DNA of 5,650 bases from Chloroflexota bacterium. GTDB lineage: Bacteria; Chloroflexota; Dehalococcoidia; Lucifugimonadales; UBA3495. A program made the translations under genes and the position numbers. Below are positions 1 to 5,650 of the stretch, one piece after another. The notes beneath the pieces are model-generated. The model did not search any database, had not been told where the DNA came from, and was given only the letters and a program-made list of their open reading frames with translations. The stretch is taken from contig JADFPM010000184.1 of assembly GCA_022562335.1 (NCBI GenBank), positions 1 to 5,650 of the forward strand. The letters run 5' to 3'. Numbering within the stretch: the first letter of the stretch is position 1; the number at the start of each line of letters is the position of its first letter.

Positions 1-789
1 CTCAAAACAGCGGTGTACCTGGCCCAAACCTCGGTGGACCAGGCCCCGGCGGAGACAGAGGTGCTGGAATCCGGCGGCCCGGCGGATGCCGGAAGACAAG
101 GCTTGCCCCGCTTCGCGTTCATCGGCCAGATACATTCGCGGCAGCGGGTGGCCGAGGTGGATGAGCGGATCTTTTACGGTGACAACACGGCGGGGATGGT
201 GCCCACGGCGCTTCATCCCAACGAGTGGCTGGACGGCGCGATCATCGCCGGATATCAAGGCATGGGGACCGAGACCTACCACTACCAAAACCACCCCATA
301 ATCAGCGAGCTTTACCGCTGGCACAATGAGGGGAAGATCAACCTGGTGGGCACCATCGCCACCATGGCCGCTTCCGACAACCTGCAAAGGGAGCGCAACA
401 GCATGATGGCGGCCCAGCAGGCCAAATGGAACTTTGCCGCCGATGGCGTTGTTTTGACCAAGTACGGGGGAGGCGCTCCCCACGCCGACATGTCTTTGAC
501 GGCCCTGAACTGCGAGCGGCTGGGCATGCGAACGGTGGTCCAGGTCTCTGACATGTCCCGGGACCGGCGGGCCGAGTCGGCGCTGCTTTTCAATTACCAA
601 GAGGTGGACGCCATCGTTTACGTGGGCGGGACCGACACCGGTTGGGACGCCCCCGCGTCATCCAAGGTGATCGCCGGCAACGGCGAACTGGCCGAGGCCC
701 TTGGCGCGCCGATGCACATTCAGTCGGGCAACCTGTGCGGCGTAACCAGCCAGCAGGGCGCATCCCGGCTGCGGTCATTCGTGTATTGA
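1..789 (+). CDS. grdE: GrdE-like subunit of glycine/sarcosine/betaine reductase component B, 3' part
   Basis: The frame is open from base 1 (LKTAVYLAQTS...), so the gene starts upstream. A GTG at 13 is available but has no ribosome binding site and would begin inside a conserved region. The 262 visible residues match the last ~60% of GrdE-type proproteins (about 430 residues): an end-of-alpha segment, then LPRFAFIGQIHS, EWLDGAIIAG, TYHYQNHPII, the NLVGTIAT strand, DGVVLTKYGGG and ALNCERLGMRTVVQVSD. In characterised GrdE, self-cleavage at an Asn-Cys after the DGAIVSG motif yields a pyruvoyl group that binds the amine of the substrate. Here the equivalent positions (253-258) encode Tyr-Gln and no Cys is nearby, so processing by the known route looks impossible. 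The gene is followed by grdB, as in known component B operons. It could equally be a GrdG or GrdI (sarcosine or betaine) type paralogue. Family membership is firm, the substrate is not known, and the symbol is a family label. Confidence 0.88.
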   Translation, partial: LKTAVYLAQTSVDQAPAETEVLESGGPADAGRQGLPRFAFIGQIHSRQRVAEVDERIFYGDNTAGMVPTALHPNEWLDGAIIAGYQGMGTETYHYQNHPIISELYRWHNEGKINLVGTIATMAASDNLQRERNSMMAAQQAKWNFAADGVVLTKYGGGAPHADMSLTALNCERLGMRTVVQVSDMSRDRRAESALLFNYQEVDAIVYVGGTDTGWDAPASSKVIAGNGELAEALGAPMHIQSGNLCGVTSQQGASRLRSFVY

Positions 790-912
790 GCGACGTCCTC
801 ACCCTCGTTCCCTCTCCCGGTGGGCGAGGGATGCCCACGATAAAATCGAGGGCTGGGTGAGCGACGGCAGCAAACATACTAAGTTAAGAACATCCCGGGG
901 GAGGTAGACCCG
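790..912. repeat. Intergenic region with nested inverted repeat (REP-like hairpin)
   Basis: This gap between the grdE-like and grdB-like genes holds two nested stems. The inner one pairs CCCTC (810-814) plus CCC (816-818) with GGG (822-824) plus GAGGG (826-830) around a GGT loop, with one T/C mismatch. The outer one pairs CTCACCC (798-804) with GGGTGAG (855-861). The TCACCCT...CCCTCTCCC...GGGTGAG layout resembles short palindromic repeats scattered between genes in many GC-rich bacteria. That this is a multi-copy element is inferred, since only one copy is in view. No T-run follows, so it is not a classic terminator, but it may stabilise or process the transcript and adjust the E:B ratio. An AT-richer patch lies at 871-893, where no convincing promoter could be picked out. 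Confidence 0.65.
897..905 (+). promoter_or_regulatory. Strong ribosome binding site of the grdB-like gene
   Basis: The purine-rich GGGGGAGGT sits 7 bases before the ATG at 913. Together with the match of the first residues (MRVVHYLNQFFGGLGGEEKA) to the GrdB N-terminus, it fixes the start. Confidence 0.85.
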
Positions 913-2205
913 ATGCGGGTAGTGCATTATCTGAACCAGTTCTTTGGTGGCCTAGGCGGGGAAGAAAAGGCCGGCGCCGCGCCCCAGGCTCAGGATGGTG
1001 CGGTGGGACCGGGACGGCTGCTGGAGCAGGTGCTGGGCGAAGACGCCCAGGTGGTGCGGACCATCATCTGCGGCGACAACTACGCCGCGGAGAACCTGGA
1101 CGAGCTGACCGCGTTCGTCCTGCGGGAGACCGCCGAAGCCAACGCCGAGCTATTCGTGGCCGGACCCTGCTTTGAGGCGGGCCGTTACGGCGTGGCGGCC
1201 GGCGCCGTCTGTTCGGCGGTCTCGGCGGAGCTGGAGATCCCGGCGGTCACCGGCATGGCCCTGGAAAACCCCGGCGTGGACCTGTACCGGCAGGATATAT
1301 ACATCGTCGACTCAGGCCAAAGCGCCTCGGACATGCGGAATGTCTTGGAAAAGATGGCGGGCATCGCCCTGAAACTGGCCCGCGGCGAAGAGATCGGCCT
1401 CCCCGCCGAGGAAGGCTACATCTCCAGGGGCATCCTCCGCGACGCCTTCGTGGAGCAGACCTCCGCCCAGCGGCTGGTGGAAATGCTATTCGCCAAGACC
1501 GCCGGGGAGCCCTTCGAGTCGGAACTTCCGGCGCCTACCTTTACACCCACCCCCGCGCCCCCGCCGGTACTCGACATGTCCAAAGCCAAGGTGGCCCTGG
1601 TCACCGATGGCGGTCTGGTGCCCAAGGGCAACCCGGACAATATCTCCGCCTATGCCGCCACCAACTGGGGCTCCTACGACATCACCGGCACAACGGACCT
1701 CAAGGGCGAAGACTACGAGATATCCCACCGGGGATACGACACGCGGTACGTGGAGCAAGACCCCGACCGGCTGGTGCCCCTGGACGTACTGCGGGAGTTG
1801 GAGCAGGAACACGTGGTGGGCGAGATCCACAGCCATTTCATCGCCACCTCGGGCCTGGCCAATCCTTTGGCCAACAGCCGCCGACTGGGGCGGGAGATCG
1901 CCCAGAACCTGAAAGACCAGGGAGTGGACGCCGTTATCCTGACCTCGACTTGAGGCACCTCCACTCGCAGCGGCGCTGCGATCGCGACGGAGTTGGAGAA
2001 GGCGGGCATTCCCGTGTGCCAGGTGACCTCGGTGGTGCCCGTGGCCAAGATGGTGGGTTCCAACCGGGTGGTCCAAGGCCAGGGCATCGTCCACGTATTG
2101 GGTAATGCAGACCTGCCGCCCGAGGAAGAGAAGGAGTTGCGCCGCAAGACGGTGCTGCAGGCTTTAGAGGCATTGAAGAGCGAAGCGGGCGGCTCGCAGG
2201 GGTAG
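913..2205 (+). CDS. grdB: GrdB-like selenoprotein of reductase component B (read through UGA 1951-1953 as Sec347)
   Basis: Read with UGA as selenocysteine, the product has 430 residues, close to the ~436 of GrdB, with Sec at 347 (about 350 in the family). Without readthrough it would end at 346 residues, just where the catalytic motif begins. GrdB hallmarks run from end to end: MRVVHYLNQFFGGLGGEEKA at the start, GAVGPG, VAGPCFEAGRYG (82-93), IPAVTGMALENPGVDLY, LARGEEIGLPAEEGYISRGI, a Pro-rich linker (about 210-218), SKAKVALVTDGGLVPKGNPD, YDITGTTDL and DAVILTST-Sec. After the UGA the same frame continues with GTSTRSGA, KAGIPVCQVTSVVPVAKMVG, SNRVVQGQGIVH and PPEEEKELRRKTVLQALEAL before TAG. In the family, Sec attacks the carbon bearing the amino group and forms a Se-carboxymethyl intermediate passed to GrdA. 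Unusually, the known UxxCxxC motif is UxxSxxS here. The gene is probably co-transcribed with the GrdE-like gene. It may be a GrdF or GrdH paralogue or a new branch, and its substrate is unknown. Confidence 0.93.
1951..1953 (+). other. UGA codon recoded as selenocysteine (Sec347)
   Basis: The TGA falls exactly at the catalytic Sec position of GrdB, between DAVILTST and GTSTRSGA. The same frame stays open and homologous for 83 more codons on its far side. A hairpin of SECIS type begins 11 bases after it. Confidence 0.93.
1956..1995 (+). promoter_or_regulatory. Bacterial SECIS element
   Basis: Directly after the UGA, TCGCAGC (1965-1971) pairs perfectly with GCTGCGA (1975-1981) around a GGC triloop at 1972-1974. 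An outer stem pairs CACCTCC (1956-1962) with GGAGTTG (1989-1995), with one C/T mismatch. The loop lies 18 bases after the UGA and starts with G. This fits the usual bacterial SECIS geometry (apical loop about 16-37 bases downstream, a G among the first loop bases), which SelB recognises to deliver Sec-tRNA. The element lies within the coding sequence, as is normal in bacteria. The stem is seen in the sequence; SelB binding is inferred. Confidence 0.85.
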
Positions 2206-2226
2206 TCCAAATCTAGGAGACCCGCG

Positions 2227-3963
2227 ATGTTCCGCTTCTCCGTGCGTCCCAACCGGGCGCACCTGGTCAACTGGCGGGAATGGGGCCCCGAGGCCTTCCA
2301 GGAGGCCCAGCAACAGGGCAAACTGGTGGCCCTATTCATCACCGCCTTCTGGTGCGGCTTCTGCCAGCGCATGGACGAGAACGCCCTGTCCGGCGACGAG
2401 GTCATCACCCTGCTTAACGGCTTCTTCGTGCCCATCCGCGTGGAAGAGTCCCAGCGTCCCGACGTGGACCTGCGCTATAACCAGAACGGGTGGCCCACCA
2501 TCGTTTTCCTGACCCCCGATGGCGGACAGCTATTCACCGTCAACCACATGGACCCGGAACCCTTTGCCAACATCCTGGCCAAGACGGCGAACCTGTACCA
2601 GGAGGACAAGGAGGCGCTTCTCGATTCAGCCTCTCCGATTGTCCACGGCGGCCTGGGCGGGCAACAAGACGATGACGACAGGTCCCCTTTAGCCCCTCCC
2701 CTGTTGGCCGAGATCGCCGGCATGGTGGAGGGCCTGGCCGACCAGGAAAACGGCGGGTACGGGACCCAGTTCAAGTTCCTTCACACCGAGGCCAACGAGT
2801 TCCTTCTTTACCTCTATGAAGCCACCGGAGAGTCCAATAACCTGGACCACGTTGTTTTTACCCTGGACAAGATGCGCCGCAGCGCCACCTTCGACGGCAA
2901 AGACGGCGGTTTTTTTCGTTACTCGTCCCAACCCGACTGGAACGAGCCCCACCCGGAAAAACTTTTGGATGACCAGGCAAGCCTTCTCCGGAATTTCCTC
3001 CACGCCTACCTGCTAACCGGAGACGCCAGTCACAGAGAATCTGCCGAGGGTTTGATCGAATACATGGATTCGACCCTCTGGGATGAGTCCAAGCGGGCCT
3101 TTCACGGCTGCCAGGATTACGTGCGGGAGACCGCCAGCCCGGCCCCAGCTTTAGATTCCCAAGCGAGTCCGATGATCTCGGTGATCGACGAATACATTTA
3201 CTGCGACGCCAACGCCCGGGCCGCATCGGCATACCTGGACGCCTGGTGGGTGCTGGGCAGGGAAGACTGCCTGGAGCGGGCGCGGCAGGTATTGGGATCG
3301 CTTTGGCGGGACCTTCGCGCTCCCGGAGGCGGCATGTATCACTACAGCGACGGCCAACCCCACGCGCCGGGGATGCTGACCGACGCCGTGGCGGCAGGCG
3401 CCGCTTTTCTTGACGCCTTCGCCGTGCTCCACGAGGAAGACTATCTAGACCGGGCCAAAGAGCTGGCGGCTGAGATCATTCAGAACCACCGCAGCGGCCA
3501 GGGAGGCTTCCTGGACATCAGCCAAACCGGCCCGGCCAGCCTGCAGATACCCATCCCCGTGCTGACCCAGAACGCCCTGGCCGCCGCCTTTTTCGTGCGG
3601 CTGGCCGATCTGACCGGGGACCTAAGCCATAGAGAACAGGCCGTATGGGCGATGAAAAGCTTTCCCAATTCCCACCGGAAGTTCGGGGCCTTCGCCGCCG
3701 GTTTTGGCCACGCCCTGGGCCGGCTGCTGTCGTTGCCCTTGGTTGTGACCGTCGCCGGCGAACCCGGAACACCAGAGGTTCGGGCGCTGGCCAAGGCGGC
3801 GCTGACCCAAATGGGACACGGCGACCTGGTCCTGCGCTTTCGCCAAGACCACGACAACGGTCCCGCCAAGGCAGAATTCCAGTTGGAAGGCCGCTTTGCC
3901 GGTTCCATCGCCGACCCGGATAAGATCACGCCGGAAATGGTAAAGTACCTGGGTCACAAATAG
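2227..3963 (+). CDS. DUF255 / thioredoxin-domain protein of the YyaL-SSP411 type
   Basis: The 578-residue product begins with a thioredoxin-like fold. NWREWGPEAFQEAQQQGK leads to W42-C43-G44-F45-C46, a CxxC redox pair, followed by LLNGFFVPIRVEESQRPDVD (the RPDVD signature at 77-81) and GWPTIVFLTPDGG with cis-Pro90. This is the DUF255/Thioredox_DsbH pattern of the YyaL/SSP411 family. An alpha-helical (six-hairpin-glycosidase-like) barrel follows, with NGGYGTQFKF near 178 and GGFFRYSSQPDWNEPHPEKLLDDQASLL near 226-254, the counterpart of the family's GGFFRYS...PHFEKMLYDNA block. Full family members usually have about 650-700 residues, so this one is short. No signal peptide is seen, so it is probably cytoplasmic. 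The start ATG has AGGAGA at 2215-2220, six bases before it, and lies 21 bases after the selenoprotein stop. Its biochemical role is unproven in the family. Next to a GrdB-like selenoprotein, supplying thiol electrons is an attractive inference. Confidence 0.85.
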   Translation: MFRFSVRPNRAHLVNWREWGPEAFQEAQQQGKLVALFITAFWCGFCQRMDENALSGDEVITLLNGFFVPIRVEESQRPDVDLRYNQNGWPTIVFLTPDGGQLFTVNHMDPEPFANILAKTANLYQEDKEALLDSASPIVHGGLGGQQDDDDRSPLAPPLLAEIAGMVEGLADQENGGYGTQFKFLHTEANEFLLYLYEATGESNNLDHVVFTLDKMRRSATFDGKDGGFFRYSSQPDWNEPHPEKLLDDQASLLRNFLHAYLLTGDASHRESAEGLIEYMDSTLWDESKRAFHGCQDYVRETASPAPALDSQASPMISVIDEYIYCDANARAASAYLDAWWVLGREDCLERARQVLGSLWRDLRAPGGGMYHYSDGQPHAPGMLTDAVAAGAAFLDAFAVLHEEDYLDRAKELAAEIIQNHRSGQGGFLDISQTGPASLQIPIPVLTQNALAAAFFVRLADLTGDLSHREQAVWAMKSFPNSHRKFGAFAAGFGHALGRLLSLPLVVTVAGEPGTPEVRALAKAALTQMGHGDLVLRFRQDHDNGPAKAEFQLEGRFAGSIADPDKITPEMVKYLGHK

Positions 3964-3980
3964 GCCCTGACCTATCAACT

Positions 3981-3990
3981 AGAGAGGAAG
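3981..3990 (+). promoter_or_regulatory. Ribosome binding site fixing the CoA-transferase start
   Basis: AGAGAGGAAG ends two bases before the ATG at 3993, leaving a GGA core about 5-6 bases away. The next in-frame ATG (4023, Met11) has no such motif, so the first ATG is preferred. Confidence 0.7.
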
Positions 3991-3992
3991 TC

Positions 3993-5650
3993 ATGCCCCC
4001 ATCCCAGCCCGATATCACCGACATGCCCCAGGCCCTGAAAGGGGTGCGGGTGCTGGATCTGACCTGGGTCAGGGCTGGACCCTGGGCCACCCGCTGGCTG
4101 GGGGCATTGGGCGCGGAAGTGATCAAGGTGGAATGGCCGGAAAATGAAAGAGGCCGGTCCAGCGGCGTCACGCCCCCGGGCATCGAGCCCAGCCTGAACT
4201 CCTCGGCCAACTTCAACGACACCAACGCCAACAAGAAAAGCGTCACGGTCAACGTCCGCAGCCCCATGGGGCTTGAGGTGGTCAAAGGCCTGGTGGCCAA
4301 GTCCGACGTGGTGGTGGAAAACTTCAGCGCCACGGTCTTGAACCGGTGGGGCCTGGGTTACGACGAGATGTGCAAACTGAACCCGGACATCATCTACCTT
4401 TCCCAGTCGGGGTTCGGCCACACCGGCCGCCACAAAGGCTATACCACAGCCGGCCCCATTGCTCAGGCTTTCTCCGGCATGACCTTTCTGTCGGGTCTTC
4501 CTGGCGAGCAACCGGCGGGGTGGGGATGGTCATACCTGGACGATACCGGCGGCATGTACATCGCCTTTTCCATCCTGACGTCCCTCTACCGGCGGAACAT
4601 GACCGGCTTGGGCCAGCACGTGGACCTTTCCCAGATGATGATCGGCGTCACGCTGAACGGCCCGGCCTTGCTGGACGCCACGGTCAATGACCGGGCATCG
4701 GTCCGGGAGGGATACCCACCGGGCAACCGGGCCCATTGGCCGGGCACTCCCCTGGTCAACAACTATCGAGGCCCCATCACCGCGCCCCATAACGGCTACC
4801 GCACCAAGGGCGGAGGTTACAACGACTGGTGCGCCATCGCCTGCTTCAACGAAGAGGAGTGGCAATGCCTGGTGTCGGTCATGGGCACGCCGGAATGGGC
4901 GCTTGCGCCAAAATTCGCGACGTTGGCAGGCAGGTTGGAGCATCAGGAAGAGATGGACCAGGGCATAGAGGCGTGGAGCCAAACCCTGGATAAGTACGAG
5001 TTGATGGAGAAATGCCAGGCTTTCGGGGTGCGCGCCATGCCGGTGCAGAGCTCCGAAGACCGGGTGGAGCGCGATCCCCAGTTGCGTCACCGGGAGTTGT
5101 ACCGGGAGATGGACCACCCGGTGCTGGGGGTGCGCAAGTTCCAAAACGCTCCTTTCAAGCTGTCGGAGACGCCCGCCTTCAACCACCGTTCAGCGCCCCT
5201 GATGGGCGAGCACGATCAGGAGATCATAGAAGGCCTGCTGGGGTTCAGCCATCAAGCTCTGGTGGATGGATACGCCGATGGCTCCCTTTGGCCTCTCACC
5301 AGGGACCGGTTCCCCTACATGGACGACATGATAGCCAAACCCCTGGCGGAAGCCGCCAAAAGCAAGATTCGGAGCCAAGCCGAAACCCAGTTGCCGTCCC
5401 ACCCCCAAGCGATTGGAAGCACTGGGTCTGACGGCTCGCCGGGACCGCTGGCGGGGCTGCGGGTTTTGGAACTGTCCGACGAGAAGGGGCAGTTTTGCGG
5501 CAAGCTGATGGCCGACCTGGGGGCCGACGTGGTCAAGATCGAGCCACCCGGCGGCGAGGCCACACGCAACGTGGGGCCGTTCATGGACGACCTTCCCCAC
5601 CGGGACCGCAGCCTCTCCTTTTGGCACTACAACACGTCTAAAAGGGGCGT
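3993..5650 (+). CDS. Tandem-domain class III CoA-transferase (CaiB/BaiF family), 3' end missing
   Basis: The frame is open from ATG 3993 to the right edge (552 codons, no stop), 29 bases after the preceding gene. Family III CoA-transferases move CoA between a CoA thioester and a free carboxylate through an aspartyl-CoA intermediate. The first domain (about 15-400) shows LKGVRVLDLTWVRAGPWATRWLGALGAEVIKVE, NANKKSVTVNVRSPMGLEVV, SDVVVENFSATVLNRWGLGYDEM, DIIYLSQSGFGHTG and YLDDTGGMYIAFSILTSLYRRNMTGLGQHVDLSQ. Asp183 in LDDTGGM aligns with the catalytic Asp of formyl-CoA transferase (GDSNTGM). After a polar linker, a second copy starts near residue 486 (PLAGLRVLELSDEKGQFCGKLMADLGADVVKIEPPGGEATRN), so the full protein probably has about 800-900 residues. 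Its acid and CoA donor cannot be told. Co-location suggests activation or CoA exchange for the substrate or product of the reductase-like pair. Confidence 0.9.
   Translation, partial: MPPSQPDITDMPQALKGVRVLDLTWVRAGPWATRWLGALGAEVIKVEWPENERGRSSGVTPPGIEPSLNSSANFNDTNANKKSVTVNVRSPMGLEVVKGLVAKSDVVVENFSATVLNRWGLGYDEMCKLNPDIIYLSQSGFGHTGRHKGYTTAGPIAQAFSGMTFLSGLPGEQPAGWGWSYLDDTGGMYIAFSILTSLYRRNMTGLGQHVDLSQMMIGVTLNGPALLDATVNDRASVREGYPPGNRAHWPGTPLVNNYRGPITAPHNGYRTKGGGYNDWCAIACFNEEEWQCLVSVMGTPEWALAPKFATLAGRLEHQEEMDQGIEAWSQTLDKYELMEKCQAFGVRAMPVQSSEDRVERDPQLRHRELYREMDHPVLGVRKFQNAPFKLSETPAFNHRSAPLMGEHDQEIIEGLLGFSHQALVDGYADGSLWPLTRDRFPYMDDMIAKPLAEAAKSKIRSQAETQLPSHPQAIGSTGSDGSPGPLAGLRVLELSDEKGQFCGKLMADLGADVVKIEPPGGEATRNVGPFMDDLPHRDRSLSFWHYNTSKRG

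Noticed and set aside
787..789. UGA ending the GrdE-like gene as another Sec codon
   Set aside because: The frame after it enters the intergenic repeat and closes at TAA (841-843), with no similarity to the family, and the protein already has the expected C-terminal length.
810..830. Rho-independent terminator after the grdE-like gene
   Set aside because: The stem is strong but no T-run follows on either strand, and partner genes of this family are normally co-transcribed.
1951..1953. Nonsense mutation making grdB a pseudogene
   Set aside because: The UGA sits exactly at the family's Sec site, with a SECIS-type hairpin behind it and an intact downstream frame.
1993..2205. Separate small gene starting at TTG 1993
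   Set aside because: It has no ribosome binding site, lies in the same frame as the GrdB-like gene, and its sequence is the GrdB C-terminus, so it is the readthrough part.
1486..2435. Long antisense ORFs (1486-2094 and 1713-2435, minus strand)
   Set aside because: They lie opposite well-supported coding sequence, have low-complexity His/Arg/Pro-rich translations typical of GC-rich shadow frames, and have no recognisable domain.
2910..2916. T-run in the DUF255 gene as a frameshift or slippage site
   Set aside because: The frame reads GGFFRYSS, a conserved family block, straight through the run, so no frame change is needed.
4346..5431. Plus-strand ORFs in other frames inside 4346-5431 and minus-strand ORFs opposite
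   Set aside because: The continuous CoA-transferase frame covers the whole span with recognisable motifs, and the others are shadows.

Overview
The window is a GC-rich stretch (about 60-65% G+C by eye) with four genes on the + strand and short gaps, so it is probably one operon. The first gene runs in from the left edge and the last runs off the right edge. The central gene is a selenoprotein. It is split by an in-frame UGA that the sequence strongly indicates is read as selenocysteine, so the host must make Sec (SelA/B/C/D). Glycine/sarcosine/betaine reductase relatives, a DUF255-type thioredoxin-fold protein and class III CoA-transferases, all GC-rich, would suit an uncultured lineage such as Chloroflexota (Dehalococcoidia/SAR202-like) or a deltaproteobacterium-like group. 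That placement is a weak inference.

Layout: 1-789 is the C-terminal ~60% of a GrdE-type subunit of reductase component B. 790-912 is a gap holding a strong double-hairpin inverted repeat and then the ribosome binding site of the next gene. 913-2205 is a GrdB-type selenoprotein of 430 residues with Sec347 at UGA 1951-1953, followed directly by a hairpin that fits a bacterial SECIS. 2227-3963 is a 578-residue protein with an N-terminal thioredoxin-like domain (WCGFC) and a YyaL/SSP411-like alpha-helical barrel. 3993 to the right edge is a class III (CaiB/BaiF) CoA-transferase whose reading frame contains one complete domain and the start of a second, a tandem fusion.

In classical amino-acid reductases (Stickland fermentation), GrdE is self-cleaved at a Cys to make a pyruvoyl group that binds the substrate amine. 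GrdB attacks the substrate with Sec, GrdA takes over the carboxymethyl group, and GrdC/GrdD release acetyl phosphate using thioredoxin-derived electrons. This locus keeps the Sec but departs from the scheme. By remembered alignment, the pyruvoyl-forming Cys of GrdE is replaced (Tyr-Gln in place of Asn-Cys). The UxxCxxC motif of GrdB is UxxSxxS. The neighbours are a thioredoxin-fold protein and a CoA-transferase, not GrdA/C/D. The inference is a divergent Sec-dependent reductive or redox system, possibly acting on a carboxylic substrate activated or unloaded as a CoA thioester. The substrate is unknown. Apart from the flanking-gene question, this is the most interesting aspect of the window.
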